Positions 19,243 through 28,520 of a DNA stretch of 64,000 bases are shown here, piece by piece. Position 1 is the first letter of the stretch, and the number at the start of each line of letters is the position of its first letter. The DNA lies in the NCBI RefSeq assembly GCF_026625865.1, contig NZ_CP113067.1, forward strand, positions 1,736,001-1,800,000, written 5' to 3'. Below the pieces are notes generated by a model that worked only from the letters and a program-made list of their open reading frames with translations, had not been told where the DNA came from and ran no database searches. The position numbers were made by a program, and so were the translations under genes. Source of the DNA: Microbacterium sp. SL75 (GTDB taxonomy: Bacteria > Actinomycetota > Actinomycetes > Actinomycetales > Microbacteriaceae).

Positions 19243-19911
19243 TCAGCCGCTCGCGGTCGTACCGCGATTGGCCAGACGGGCGTCGAGGAAGGCCCGGACG
19301 TCGTCGAGCTCGTCCTGCGAGATGGAGTGCGTCAACCCCGGATAGACCCGACCGCTCAGCTCGCTGTGCACCGGAAGCCACTGCGCCGTCACATCGACCA
19401 GAGCCGCAGGAATGACATCGTCTGCGGCGCCTCGGCCCCAGAACACCGGCGGGCGACGATTCGCGAGGAGGGCATCGCCGGGGAACTCGCCGCCCGCCGC
19501 GTAGCCCGCGAGGACGACGGCGAACGACACGGCGTCCGGATCGACGCGCAGGGTCTGGAGCGCGACCGCGCCGCCCTGCGAGAAGCCCAGCAGCCCGACG
19601 GGCTCCTCACCGACGGCCTCGCGGACCCAGGCGAGGACGGCGTGGGCGGCGAGGGTGATCGCTTCGGGGTCTCGACCGTCGAGACCCTCGATCGGGTACC
19701 ACGAGGCACCCGGCGTCGGCCAAGGCGGAGCCAGCGGGGCCCGCACGCTCGCGACGACGAAGGCCTCGGGAAGGTGCGGCACCAGTGCGAAGAGGTCGTG
19801 CTCGTCGGAGCCGTAGCCGTGCAGCAGCACCAGGACGGGCCGTCCGGCGCGTTCGGCGGGAGGCACGGACCACCGCACGACGGTCGGATCGAGGGACGGC
19901 TGAGCGTTCAT
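19243..19911 (-). CDS. Phospholipase/carboxylesterase-type alpha/beta hydrolase
   Basis: This 222-aa protein belongs to the abhydrolase 2 (YpfH/Est) group. It shows the oxyanion loop VLLHGYGSDEHD (about residues 27-38), the nucleophile elbow GFSQGG, an Asp-containing strand (VFWGRGAADDVIP) and the catalytic His in PGLTHSIS. These enzymes hydrolyse short-chain esters or lysophospholipids; the substrate is unknown. The ATG at 19911 is chosen over the frame to 20109 because the upstream part is non-conserved, and because GACAAT lies 6 nt before the ATG. It is a cytoplasmic monocistronic gene, divergent from the DUF4916 gene at 20009. Confidence 0.85.
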   Translation of the reverse strand: MNAQPSLDPTVVRWSVPPAERAGRPVLVLLHGYGSDEHDLFALVPHLPEAFVVASVRAPLAPPWPTPGASWYPIEGLDGRDPEAITLAAHAVLAWVREAVGEEPVGLLGFSQGGAVALQTLRVDPDAVSFAVVLAGYAAGGEFPGDALLANRRPPVFWGRGAADDVIPAALVDVTAQWLPVHSELSGRVYPGLTHSISQDELDDVRAFLDARLANRGTTASG

Positions 19912-20008
19912 GCCGCCATTGTCGCAAAGGCCTCCGACATCGAGATCGGAACGATACCGGCGCGCGGGACACGCGGCATCCGGGGCGGACGGTTGATATA
20001 CAGGGAGC

Positions 20009-20623
20009 ATGCCCGTGCGCACTCCCGATCCCGAACCCGGCGACAACGGCGATGAGCGCGAGCCGCTCTCGGCGTCCTTCTCAGGAGCGCAGGGAGGCCC
20101 CAACCCCAACCCCGGGTGGCTGAGCGAGGTCGAACTGGCCGAGGCGCGACGTCGTCTGCCGATGCTCTACGTCGAGGCTCTGCCCGTTCGCACCGACGGG
20201 ATGGGGGCGGTGACCCAGGTCGGCATCCTGCTGCGTGCCACGCCCCTCGGCGAGATGACCCGCACGCTCGTCTCGGGTCGCGTCCGCTACGGCGAGACCG
20301 TGCGCGACGCGCTGTTCCGCCACCTCGAGAACGACCTCGGTCCCATGGCCTTCCCGCTGCTGCCGCCCTCGCCGACGCCGTTCACGGTCGCCGAGTACTT
20401 CCCCCTCCCCGGGGTCAGCGCCTTCCACGACGACCGTCAGCACGCCGTCGCCCTCGCCTTCGTGGTCCCGGTGACCGGTACCTGCGAGCCGCGTCAGGAC
20501 GCGCTCGAGGTGACGTGGCTGTCGCCTGAGGAAGCGGCATCCGATGCCCTCTCCGACGAGATGGAGGGCGGCCGCGGCACCCTCATCCGTCAGGCGCTGG
20601 CGTCGGTGGGCGCTCTGCGCTGA
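20009..20623 (+). CDS. NUDIX-like DUF4916 family protein with a degenerate Nudix box
   Basis: This 204-aa protein starts MPVRTPDPEPGDNGDEREPL with a low-complexity acidic head, then PNPGWLSEVELAEARRRLPM, typical of the actinobacterial DUF4916/NUDIX-like group. The Nudix-box position reads SGRVRYGETVRDALFRHLEN followed by DLG. The canonical GX5EX7REUXEEXGU should have REUXEE, but here it is RHLEND, so one or two metal-binding Glu are missing. Hydrolase activity is therefore uncertain. The start follows a TATACA box by 6 nt, plus GGGAG. It is adjacent to a 3' M3 peptidase gene that has its own promoter. Confidence 0.8.
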   Translation: MPVRTPDPEPGDNGDEREPLSASFSGAQGGPNPNPGWLSEVELAEARRRLPMLYVEALPVRTDGMGAVTQVGILLRATPLGEMTRTLVSGRVRYGETVRDALFRHLENDLGPMAFPLLPPSPTPFTVAEYFPLPGVSAFHDDRQHAVALAFVVPVTGTCEPRQDALEVTWLSPEEAASDALSDEMEGGRGTLIRQALASVGALR

Positions 20624-20703
20624 CCGACGTCCCCGGCCGGATCCACGGCGAATTCATCCGCCGCGCCGTTGCCGGTGTCGGCGGCCCTGCCTAGGGTCGA
20701 TGC

Positions 20704-22626
20704 ATGGCGCATCCTCCCCTGGAACCCCTCTCCCTCCCTCGCGATCTCGACGGCTGGAAGGCCTTCGCCGGTGAACGTCCGGCCGAACGCCTGGCGCGTG
20801 TGGCCGCGATCGACGCTCGTCTGGTGGCCGAGAGCGACCTGTCGATCAGCGACCGTCTCGCCCTCTGGAACGAGGCGGACATCGCACTCGCCGAGGCGGC
20901 GGCGCCCTCGCACCTCGTCAGTGAATCGCACCCGGATGCCGAGGTTCGCGACGCCGCCGAGAAGCAGGCGCAGGCCGTCGATGCGGTGCAGTCCCGCCGG
21001 CTCCTCGACCGCGCTCTGTGGCGGGTCTTCGCGGATGCCGAGCCGTCCGGACTCTCCCGCGACGAGCAGCGCTTCCTCGATCAGGTGCGCCGAGATTTCC
21101 GCCGGGGCGGCGTCGACCTTCCCGATGCCGATCGCGCCCGCGTCCGCGAGCTCACCGATCGCGACACCGAGCTCTCGCTGACCTTCTCTCGCAACATCCG
21201 CGAGGGCCGACGGGAGGTCCGCGTCTCGGCGGATTCGCTCGAGGGCCTGCCCGCCGACTTCCTCGCCGAGCGTCCCGCCGACGAGGAGGGGATGATCACG
21301 CTGACCACCGAGTACACCGACCTCATGCCGGTCCGGGAATATGCCCGCGATCGGTCCGTGCGTCACGCGATGATGAGCGCGTACAACGATCTCGCCTGGC
21401 CCGTGAACGAAGCCGTCCTCGCCGAGCTGCTGGCGGTGCGTTCGGAGCGGGCCGCGCTGCTGGGGTACGGCGACTGGGCGGACTACGAGACCGAGACGCG
21501 CATGATCGGTTCGAGCGCGGCGGTGCGCGCCTTCCTCGATCGCGTGGCCGAAGCGGTCGCACCGGCGGCGGCGGGCGAATACGAGCGCGTTCTCGAGCGC
21601 CTGCGTCGCGACGACTCCGAGGCCGACGCGGTGACGATCGCCGACTTCTGGTACATCCTCGGCGCTCTCAAACGCGAGGAGTACGACGTCGATGCGCAGC
21701 TCGTCCGGTCGTACTTCCGCTTCGATCGCGTGCTCGAGGGCGTGTTGAACACCACCGCTCGCCTGCTCGACGTGCGCTACGTGCCGGTCGAGGCACCCTC
21801 GTGGCACGATGACGTCCGCACCTACGACGTCGTCCGGGGCGAGGACCGCCTCGGACGCATCCACCTCGACCTGCATCCGCGCGACGGAAAGTACAACCAC
21901 GCGGCGTGCTTCGGCCTCGCCCCGGGCATCGTCGGCCGGTCGCTTCCCGAATCGGTCCTGCTCTGCAACTTCTCGCGGGGACTCCTCGAGCACGACGAGG
22001 TCGTGACGTTCTTCCACGAGTTCGGTCACCTCGTGCACGACATCCTCGGCGGTCACCAGACCTGGGCGCGTTGGACGGGAGTGGCGACCGAGTGGGACTT
22101 CGTCGAGGCCCCGAGCCAGCTGCTCGAGGAGTGGGCGTGGGATGCCGAGGCCCTCGCGGCCTTCGCCGTGAACGACGCGGGCGAGCCGATCCCCGCCGAT
22201 CTCGTCGCCCGCATGCGCACCGCCGACGCCTTCGGGCGGGGTCTCGAGGTCACGCGTCAGCTGGGCCACGCCACGACGTCGTACCGCCTGCACGTCGACC
22301 GGCCCGACGATCTCGCCATCGCTGTCGACGGGTACTACCGGGCCGCGAGTCCCATCACGCCGCTCGACGGGTCGCACTCCTACGCCGGATTCGGCCACCT
22401 CACCGGCTACGGCGCTTGTTACTACACCTACCAGTGGAGTCTGGTGATCGCGAGAGATCTGCTCTCGGCCTTCGGCGACGACCTGTTCGACGTCGAAACG
22501 GCCGCCCGGTACCGCCGTGAGATCCTCGAGCCCGGCGGCACACGGGATGCGCGGGAGCTCGTCGAGAGGTTCCTCGGCCGCGAGTCGACGTTCGACGCCT
22601 ACCGCGACTGGCTCGCCGGGGCCTGA
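20704..22626 (+). CDS. M3 family zinc oligopeptidase
   Basis: This 640-aa cytoplasmic metallopeptidase is of the thimet oligopeptidase/oligoendopeptidase (M3) type and cleaves short peptides. The zinc site HEFGH falls at His438-His442 in VVTFFHEFGHLVHDILGG, with the downstream third ligand expected in VEAPSQLLEEWAWD (Glu). N- and C-terminal helical domains enclose the channel; the C-terminus contains the usual GYGACYYTYQWSLVIARD segment. A promoter is visible: TTGCCG (20669-20674), 17 nt, TAGGGT (20692-20697), then 6 nt to the ATG, giving a leaderless mRNA. It ends in a hairpin shared with the convergent threonine aldolase gene. Confidence 0.92.
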   Translation: MAHPPLEPLSLPRDLDGWKAFAGERPAERLARVAAIDARLVAESDLSISDRLALWNEADIALAEAAAPSHLVSESHPDAEVRDAAEKQAQAVDAVQSRRLLDRALWRVFADAEPSGLSRDEQRFLDQVRRDFRRGGVDLPDADRARVRELTDRDTELSLTFSRNIREGRREVRVSADSLEGLPADFLAERPADEEGMITLTTEYTDLMPVREYARDRSVRHAMMSAYNDLAWPVNEAVLAELLAVRSERAALLGYGDWADYETETRMIGSSAAVRAFLDRVAEAVAPAAAGEYERVLERLRRDDSEADAVTIADFWYILGALKREEYDVDAQLVRSYFRFDRVLEGVLNTTARLLDVRYVPVEAPSWHDDVRTYDVVRGEDRLGRIHLDLHPRDGKYNHAACFGLAPGIVGRSLPESVLLCNFSRGLLEHDEVVTFFHEFGHLVHDILGGHQTWARWTGVATEWDFVEAPSQLLEEWAWDAEALAAFAVNDAGEPIPADLVARMRTADAFGRGLEVTRQLGHATTSYRLHVDRPDDLAIAVDGYYRAASPITPLDGSHSYAGFGHLTGYGACYYTYQWSLVIARDLLSAFGDDLFDVETAARYRREILEPGGTRDARELVERFLGRESTFDAYRDWLAGA

Positions 22627-22636
22627 CGGCTGCAGC

Positions 22637-22669
22637 GGGCCGCGGCTCCTCCTGTGAGTGCCGCGGCCC
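22637..22669. terminator. Bidirectional terminator hairpin
   Basis: GGGCCGCGG (22637-22645) pairs with CCGCGGCCC (22661-22669) in a 9-bp all-GC stem with a 15-nt loop, between the convergent M3 peptidase (stop 22626) and threonine aldolase (stop 22687). There is no U tract. Confidence 0.6.
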
Positions 22670-22686
22670 ACCTGGTCCGTGAGGCG

Positions 22687-23754
22687 TCAGGCGGTCATCT
22701 CTCGCGCGATCGCGGCGACGAACGAGTCGATGTCGGTCTCGGTCGTGTCGAACGAGCACATCCATCGCACCTCGCGACGAAGTTCGTCCCAGTCGTAGAA
22801 GCGGAAGCTCTGGCGGAGCCGATCGGCGACACCGGCGGGGAGAGTTGCGAAGACGCCGTTCGCCTGGGTGGGCTGCGTGAACTCGACACCCTGGATCGAC
22901 CCGTCGGCGAGACCCGCCTCGATGCCGGCGCGAAGGCGCTGCGCCATGGCGTTGGAATGGCGGGCGTTGTGCAACCAGAGGTCGTTCTCGAGCAGGGCGA
23001 CGAGTTGCGCCGACACGAAGCGCATCTTGCTCGAGAGCTGCATGTCGAGTTTGCGGAGGTAGGTCAGGCCCGTGGACGCCTCGGGATCGAGCACGACGAT
23101 GGCCTCGCCGATCATGGCGCCGTTCTTGGTGCCGCCGAAGCTCAACACGTCGACACCCGCATCGCGGGTGAAGGCGCGAAGGGGAACGTCGAGGGCGGCG
23201 GCGGCGTTCGCGATGCGCGCACCGTCCATGTGCAGGCGCATACCGTGCCCGTGGGCGTGGGCCGCGAGTTCGCGGATCTCCTCGACGCTGTAGAGGGTCC
23301 CCAGCTCCGTCGACTGGGTGATCGAGACCACGAGCGGCTGCGCGCGGTGCTCGTCGCCCCATCCCCAGGCCTCGCGGTCGACGAGCTCGGGGGTGAGCTT
23401 TCCGTCATCGGTGGGCACGGTGAGCAGCTTGATCCCTCCGACCCGTTCGGGCGCCCCGCCCTCATCGACGTTGATGTGAGCGGTGGATGCCGAGATCACG
23501 GCGCCCCAACGGGGGAGCATCGACTGCAGCCCGACGACGTTGGCGCCCGTGCCGTTGAAGACCGGATATGCCTCGACACCCTCGCCGAGAAGCGAGACGA
23601 ACAGGTCCTGGAGGCGGGCGGTGTAGACGTCTTCGCCGTAGGCGACCTGGTGGCCGTCGTTGGCAGCGGCGATCGCGGCCAGCACGTCGGGGTGGATTCC
23701 GGAGTAGTTGTCGGAGGCGAAACCGCGCACCGAGGAGTCGTGGAGGGTGGTCAC
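22687..23754 (-). CDS. Low-specificity L-threonine aldolase / beta-eliminating lyase
   Basis: This 355-aa fold-type I PLP enzyme cleaves threonine or related beta-hydroxy amino acids to glycine and an aldehyde. It shows GFASDNYSGIHPDVL at the N-terminus, YPVFNGTGANV, SASTAHINVDEGGAPE, the PLP-contacting MRLHMDGARIANAAAA, and the lysine in DVLSFGGTKNGAM that should form the Schiff base. The GTG at 23754 is chosen because it follows GGAAGAG and because the frame above it (to 24048) is antisense to the next gene. It is divergent from the SNF2 helicase gene. Confidence 0.88.
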   Translation of the reverse strand: MTTLHDSSVRGFASDNYSGIHPDVLAAIAAANDGHQVAYGEDVYTARLQDLFVSLLGEGVEAYPVFNGTGANVVGLQSMLPRWGAVISASTAHINVDEGGAPERVGGIKLLTVPTDDGKLTPELVDREAWGWGDEHRAQPLVVSITQSTELGTLYSVEEIRELAAHAHGHGMRLHMDGARIANAAAALDVPLRAFTRDAGVDVLSFGGTKNGAMIGEAIVVLDPEASTGLTYLRKLDMQLSSKMRFVSAQLVALLENDLWLHNARHSNAMAQRLRAGIEAGLADGSIQGVEFTQPTQANGVFATLPAGVADRLRQSFRFYDWDELRREVRWMCSFDTTETDIDSFVAAIAREMTA

Positions 23755-23874
23755 TCTTCCAGCGTAACGACCGGCCGACTCGACGCCTCCTCCCCGGCGG
23801 CAGATCTCGGCGCGTTGTCCCCACTCCGCCCCGTCCGGCCCCCGAGTGTCGGTGGGGCCGGGGAGAATGGCGTC

Positions 23875-26800
23875 ATGCACATGGACCCCGAGGCGCTCAG
23901 CATCGCCGGTGAGATCTTCTCTCCGGCGGCCATGACGCGCGCCGATCGGCTCCTGATCTACGGCTCCGTCGAGGTCGGCGACGTCAAGACGTTCGACGGA
24001 GTACTCGTCGTCTCGGCGCAGTCGTTCGGCGCGGCGGGGTACGAGCATCTCGAACTGCGCGTGCCTACCGATTTCACGCGCGTCTCAGGCTGGTGCTCGT
24101 GCGGCCGCGGCCCCGAGTGCGAGCATTCCTGCGCCGCGGCTGTCCTGCTCTTCGACCGCATGATCTCGGCGGGTCGGCCCCCGCGCCCCGAGTGGCAGCG
24201 CACCCTCGATGAACTGCTGACGGTCGACGCACGGTTCCCCGACGAACCGCCGGTCGATCTGTGTCTCTTCCTCGCCATCCGTCGCGGTGGGGGTCACGGC
24301 CGCAGCACCGCCCTGACGCTCACCGCCCGCCCCGGTATGCGAGGCTCGCGCGGCACCTGGATCAAGGGGCGCGCGGGGTGGTCGGGCCTGTCCCTGCTGT
24401 CCGCCGACCCGCGCGCGCGTGCCGCGCTCGACAGTCTGGGCCGCCTCGGCCGCTCGGGCAACGGCGCATACCTCTCCGATGAGTGGATGCCGCTCTCCGC
24501 CGTTCCGCCGCACTCGCTCTGGATGCAGCTCGAGGCTGTCATCGCGGCCGGTGTACCGCTCGTGGCCGCTTCCGGCGTGCATCACCCGGTGCAGATCCTC
24601 GAGGGGGAAAGGACCGCCGCGGTCGCCGTCGACCGTCGCGGCTCGGCCCTACACGTCCGGGGGATCGTCGAGGGCCTCGATGACGAGGTCGCCTCCTCGC
24701 CGTCGTGGGTGGTGGGCGACCCCGCCGTGGCGGTGGCCTTCGTCGCGGATCGTGACGGTGACGACGAGCGATTCACCCTGGCGCGTCTTTCGACCCCGGC
24801 GGCGGGCGCCCTCCGCGGGTTGCTGGCGCGCACGGCCGCGCTCGCGGTCGACGGGGGCTCGGACGCCTTCTTCCGCGACTACCTTCCGCGCTTGCAGCTC
24901 GAGGCGCCCGTGGTCTCTCCCAGGGGCACGATCGATGTGCCGCCCCCGCCCCGTCCCGTCCTCGAGGTCGCCGTCGACCATCGGGCCGGTCGCGCGTCCG
25001 TCGCCGTACGGTGGGACCGGTCATCGACCAACGGCCGACGTGACGAGGCGTACGAGGCGTCTACCTGGGAGGCTGTGTCGGCCATCGCGTCGGAGCTGCG
25101 TCTCGAGCTGCCGCAGCCGTTTCCCTCGGGCACCACTCCGCCGCGCATATGGGCTCCCGCGGAGGCGGCGATCTTCGTCGTCGAGGCGATGCCGCGCCTG
25201 CGGGCTCTCGAAGACGTCCGGGTGACCGTGGCCGATGGGGCTGCGCCCTACCGTGCGGCTGCCGAGCCGGCCTCCGTCGAGCTGCGCACCGGAGACGACG
25301 ACGGCAGCGACTGGTTCGACCTGCACGCGCGCGTGACGGTGGGTGACGCCGAGGTCGACTTCTCCGATCTCTACACCGCGCTCGTCGTCGGCGACCGCGC
25401 GCTCTTCCTCGCAGACGGGTCCTATGTGCGTTTGGACACCCCCGCCTTCGACCGCCTGCGAGCCGTCATCGACGAGGCGCGAACTCTCGCCGATCGCCCG
25501 GACGGCCAGATGAAGCTCAACCGCTACAACGTCGGTCTGTGGGACGACCTCTCCGAACTGGGGCTGCTCGCGGCGCAAGAGGCCGAGTGGTGGCTGCGCG
25601 TCCGCGGCCTCACGGACGAGGCCGCCATCGCCCCCGTGGCGCCTCCCACGGGACTGCGGGCCACTCTGCGCGACTATCAGCGCACGGGTCTGGACTGGTT
25701 GCACTTCCTTCGCACGCAGGGACTCGGGGGAGTGCTCGCCGACGACATGGGACTCGGCAAGACGGTGCAGGCGATCGCGATGATGGAGGTCGCGCGCGAA
25801 TCCGATCCTGAGATGGCACCGTTCCTGATCGTGGCGCCGACGAGTGTGGTCGGCAACTGGGCGCGCGAGTGCGCCGCGTTCGCACCGGGGCTCAGGGTGC
25901 AAACCATCACCGCTACGCAGGCGCGCCGTTCGACCCTCATCGCCGAGCAAGCGGCCGGCGCGCATGTCGTGGTCACCAGCTACGCGCTGTTCCGTCTGGA
26001 GCAGGAGCAGTACGCCGAGCTCGAGTGGTCGGGTCTCGTGCTCGACGAGGCACAGCAGATCAAGAATCCCTCGTCGCGCGGCTACCGCGCCGCTCGGGCC
26101 CTCTCCGTGCCGTTCACCCTCGTCATCACGGGCACCCCCATGGAGAACAACCTCCTCGAACTCTGGGCTCTGATGTCGCTGGTCGCCCCGGGGCTCTTGG
26201 GGACCCGCGAGTCGTTCACCGCCATGTACCGCACCCCCATCGAGAAGCACTCCGACAGCGCCCGGCTCGACCTTCTTCGTCGTCGCATCCGCCCGTTCCT
26301 TCTGCGGCGCACGAAAGAACGGGTCGCCGCCGAGCTGCCCTCGAAGCAGGAGACCGTGGTCGAGGTCACCCTGCATCCGACGCATCGCAAGCTGTACGAC
26401 CGGCGCTTCCATCGAGAACGTCAACGTCTCCTCGGCCTGCTCGACGATGCCGAAGGCAATCGCTTCGCGATCTTCCGGTCGTTGACCATGCTGCGTCAGC
26501 TCGCCCTCAACCCGGCGCTCGTCGACGAGGGAGAGGCGCCCTCCGCCAAGCTCGACGCTCTGGTCGAACTGGTGACCGAGGCCGCCGCCGAGGGACACCG
26601 CGTCCTCGTCCTGAGCCAGTTCACGCGGTTCCTGCGCGCCGCTCGCGAGAGGTGCACCGAGGCGGGCCTTCCAACCGGCTACCTCGACGGTGCCACCACG
26701 CACCGGCAGGCTGAGATCGACCGCTTCCGCGAGGGCGACGACCCGGCGTTCTTCATCTCGCTCAAGGCGGGAGGGGTCGGCCTCAATCTCGTCGAGGCCG

Positions 26801-27057
26801 ACTACGTCGTGCTGCTCGACCCGTGGTGGAACCCCGCGGTCGAAGACCAGGCCATCGACCGTGCGCACCGCATCGGCCAGACGCGCCCGGTGATCGTCTA
26901 CCGTCTCGTGGCCGCCGACACCATCGAACAGAAGGTCGTCACTTTGCGCGAGACGAAAGCGGAGCTGTTCTCCCGCGTGCTCGACGGGGGTGAGGGTGAG
27001 ACCTTCGGCGGGGGCACCCGCCTGACGGCGGCGGACATCCGCAGCCTCATCGACTGA
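23875..27057 (+). CDS. SNF2-family DEAD/DEAH helicase with N-terminal SWIM zinc finger
   Basis: This 1060-aa protein starts with a SWIM finger (residues about 73-86: WCSCGRGPECEH, Cys74, Cys76, Cys82, His84). A middle region follows, then a Swi2/Snf2 ATPase in the C-terminal half: LRDYQRTGLDWLHFL (motif Q/Ia region), LADDMGLGKT (Walker A, about 621-630), VLDEAQQIKN (DEAQ-type motif II), VITGTPMENNLLELW, and the second RecA lobe with SQFTRFL, LKAGGVGLNLVEADYV and DRAHRIGQTR. It is a bacterial chromatin-remodeller-like DNA translocase (HepA/RapA-type group), probably in DNA repair or transcription. The ATG at 23875 lies 6 nt after GAGAAT. An in-frame ATG at 23881 is the alternative. Confidence 0.92.
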   Translation: MHMDPEALSIAGEIFSPAAMTRADRLLIYGSVEVGDVKTFDGVLVVSAQSFGAAGYEHLELRVPTDFTRVSGWCSCGRGPECEHSCAAAVLLFDRMISAGRPPRPEWQRTLDELLTVDARFPDEPPVDLCLFLAIRRGGGHGRSTALTLTARPGMRGSRGTWIKGRAGWSGLSLLSADPRARAALDSLGRLGRSGNGAYLSDEWMPLSAVPPHSLWMQLEAVIAAGVPLVAASGVHHPVQILEGERTAAVAVDRRGSALHVRGIVEGLDDEVASSPSWVVGDPAVAVAFVADRDGDDERFTLARLSTPAAGALRGLLARTAALAVDGGSDAFFRDYLPRLQLEAPVVSPRGTIDVPPPPRPVLEVAVDHRAGRASVAVRWDRSSTNGRRDEAYEASTWEAVSAIASELRLELPQPFPSGTTPPRIWAPAEAAIFVVEAMPRLRALEDVRVTVADGAAPYRAAAEPASVELRTGDDDGSDWFDLHARVTVGDAEVDFSDLYTALVVGDRALFLADGSYVRLDTPAFDRLRAVIDEARTLADRPDGQMKLNRYNVGLWDDLSELGLLAAQEAEWWLRVRGLTDEAAIAPVAPPTGLRATLRDYQRTGLDWLHFLRTQGLGGVLADDMGLGKTVQAIAMMEVARESDPEMAPFLIVAPTSVVGNWARECAAFAPGLRVQTITATQARRSTLIAEQAAGAHVVVTSYALFRLEQEQYAELEWSGLVLDEAQQIKNPSSRGYRAARALSVPFTLVITGTPMENNLLELWALMSLVAPGLLGTRESFTAMYRTPIEKHSDSARLDLLRRRIRPFLLRRTKERVAAELPSKQETVVEVTLHPTHRKLYDRRFHRERQRLLGLLDDAEGNRFAIFRSLTMLRQLALNPALVDEGEAPSAKLDALVELVTEAAAEGHRVLVLSQFTRFLRAARERCTEAGLPTGYLDGATTHRQAEIDRFREGDDPAFFISLKAGGVGLNLVEADYVVLLDPWWNPAVEDQAIDRAHRIGQTRPVIVYRLVAADTIEQKVVTLRETKAELFSRVLDGGEGETFGGGTRLTAADIRSLID

Positions 27058-27101
27058 CGCAGCCGTGAACTCGACCGCACCCGGGGGGCGTGCCGTCGAT
27101 C

Positions 27102-27116
27102 GACCAGACCCTGGTC
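27102..27116. promoter_or_regulatory. Palindrome over the -35 of the MFS gene
   Basis: GACCAG-ACC-CTGGTC has perfect 6-bp arms (27102-27107 and 27111-27116). A -35-like TGGTCA (27112-27117) lies 17 nt before the -10-like TACCGT (27135-27140), which in turn is 6 nt from the ATG at 27147. A protein bound to the palindrome would cover the -35, as TetR- or MarR-type repressors of exporters do. No regulator gene is adjacent. Confidence 0.4.
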
Positions 27117-27146
27117 AATGTCGGACCCCCGGTCTACCGTGGCGCT

Positions 27147-28520
27147 ATGTCCGAGAGCCCGGCCTCTGCTGCACCGCCCGCCGCTGCCGCGTCCGCCCGG
27201 CGCGGCACCTTCCTCGCGGTGCTCGTCAACACGGCTGCGGCCAACGTGACGACGAGCTTCCTCTGGTTCGCTCTCACGTTCTGGGTGTATCTCGAAACCC
27301 GTTCGGTGCTCGCTACCGGCATCGTCGGCGGTGCGTACATGCTCTTGCTCGCCGTGTTCGCGATGGTGTTCGGCTCGCTCGTCGATCGTCACCGCAAGCA
27401 CCGGGTCATGGTGGTCTCCGGGTTCGTGACGCTCGTGGCGTTCCTGCTGGCGGGGGCGCTCTGGCTGGCATTCCCCGAGGCCGTGCTCCTCGACCTCGGC
27501 GGGCCGTGGTTCTGGCTGTTCGCGGGCGTCATCCTCGCCGGGGCCGTGATCGAGAACCTTCGCAACATCGCGCTGTCGACGACCGTGACGCTTCTCGTGC
27601 CCGTCGAGCGTCACGCCAACGCGAACGGGCTCGTCGGCACGGTGCAGGGGCTCGCCTTCGTCGTGACCAGCGTCTTCAGTGGCCTCTCGGTGGGCTTTCT
27701 CGGCATGGGGTGGACGCTGGCCATCTCGCTCGTGCTCACCGCCCTCGCTCTCGCGCACCTGTTGACCATCCGCATCCCCGAGGAGCGCCCCGCCGCCGGG
27801 CAGCGCCCCGGTCCGATCGTCGATCTGCGCGGGGCGATCCGAGCGGTGCGTCTCGCGCCGGGGCTCTTCGCCCTCATCGTCTTCTCGACGTTCAACAACC
27901 TCATCGGCGGCGTCTACATGGCGCTCATGGACCCCTACGGTCTCGAGATGTTCGATGTGAAGGTCTGGGGGATCGTCCTCGGGATCACCGCGACCGGCTT
28001 CATCATCGGCGGCGGTCTCGTCGCGAAGTTCGGCCTCGGCAAGAACCCCATCCGCACCATGCTCTGGATCGTCATGGCGATGGGCGCGCTCGGCGCGCTG
28101 TTCACTCTCCGCGAGTGGTGGTGGCTGTACGCGCTCGGCATCTGGGTCTACATGGCCCTCATCCCGCCGGTCGAGGCGGCCGAGCAGACGGTCATTCAAA
28201 AGGTGGTGCCCTTCGAGACCCAGGGGCGCGTCTTCGGCTTCGCCGCGGCGTTCGAATCGGCCGCGGCACCCGTGACGTCGTTCCTCATCGCGCCGATCGC
28301 GCAGTTCCTGATCATCCCTTACATGGACGGTGAGAGTGGGCGCTCGACGTGGGGCTGGCTGCTCGGCGAGGGAGATTCGCGCGGCATCGCGCTGGTCTTC
28401 GCCGTCTCCGGCGTCGTGATGGTGATCGCGGCTGCGATGGCGTTCCTCACGCGCTCGTACCGCACGCTCTCGCGGCAGTACCGCACGGCTGAGGTCCACG
28501 CCGGGGTGGGGTCGAGCTAA
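27147..28520 (+). CDS. Major facilitator superfamily transporter
   Basis: This 457-aa polytopic protein has about 12 hydrophobic segments. It begins MSESPASAAPPAAAASARRG and then LAVLVNTAAANVTTSFLWFAL. The loop 2-3 MFS signature is seen as GSLVDRHRKHRVMV, with the GxLxDRxxRRxV pattern. It most resembles the MFS_3-type efflux permeases (macrolide/drug exporters), but the substrate is unknown. The ATG at 27147 is supported by a -35/-10 pair 6 nt upstream, and a palindrome covers the -35. Its last 4 bp overlap the convergent SDR gene, so the two transcripts are antisense at their ends. Confidence 0.88.
   Translation: MSESPASAAPPAAAASARRGTFLAVLVNTAAANVTTSFLWFALTFWVYLETRSVLATGIVGGAYMLLLAVFAMVFGSLVDRHRKHRVMVVSGFVTLVAFLLAGALWLAFPEAVLLDLGGPWFWLFAGVILAGAVIENLRNIALSTTVTLLVPVERHANANGLVGTVQGLAFVVTSVFSGLSVGFLGMGWTLAISLVLTALALAHLLTIRIPEERPAAGQRPGPIVDLRGAIRAVRLAPGLFALIVFSTFNNLIGGVYMALMDPYGLEMFDVKVWGIVLGITATGFIIGGGLVAKFGLGKNPIRTMLWIVMAMGALGALFTLREWWWLYALGIWVYMALIPPVEAAEQTVIQKVVPFETQGRVFGFAAAFESAAAPVTSFLIAPIAQFLIIPYMDGESGRSTWGWLLGEGDSRGIALVFAVSGVVMVIAAAMAFLTRSYRTLSRQYRTAEVHAGVGSS

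Noticed and set aside
15666..19415. 1249-codon plus-strand frame opposite lhr
   Set aside because: The minus-strand frame carries all the Lhr motifs; this one has none and is Arg/Gly/Asp-rich shadow.
22654..23874. N-terminal extension of the SNF2 helicase frame to 22654
   Set aside because: It is antisense to the threonine aldolase gene. The conserved SWIM protein starts at 23875 behind a -10-like box.
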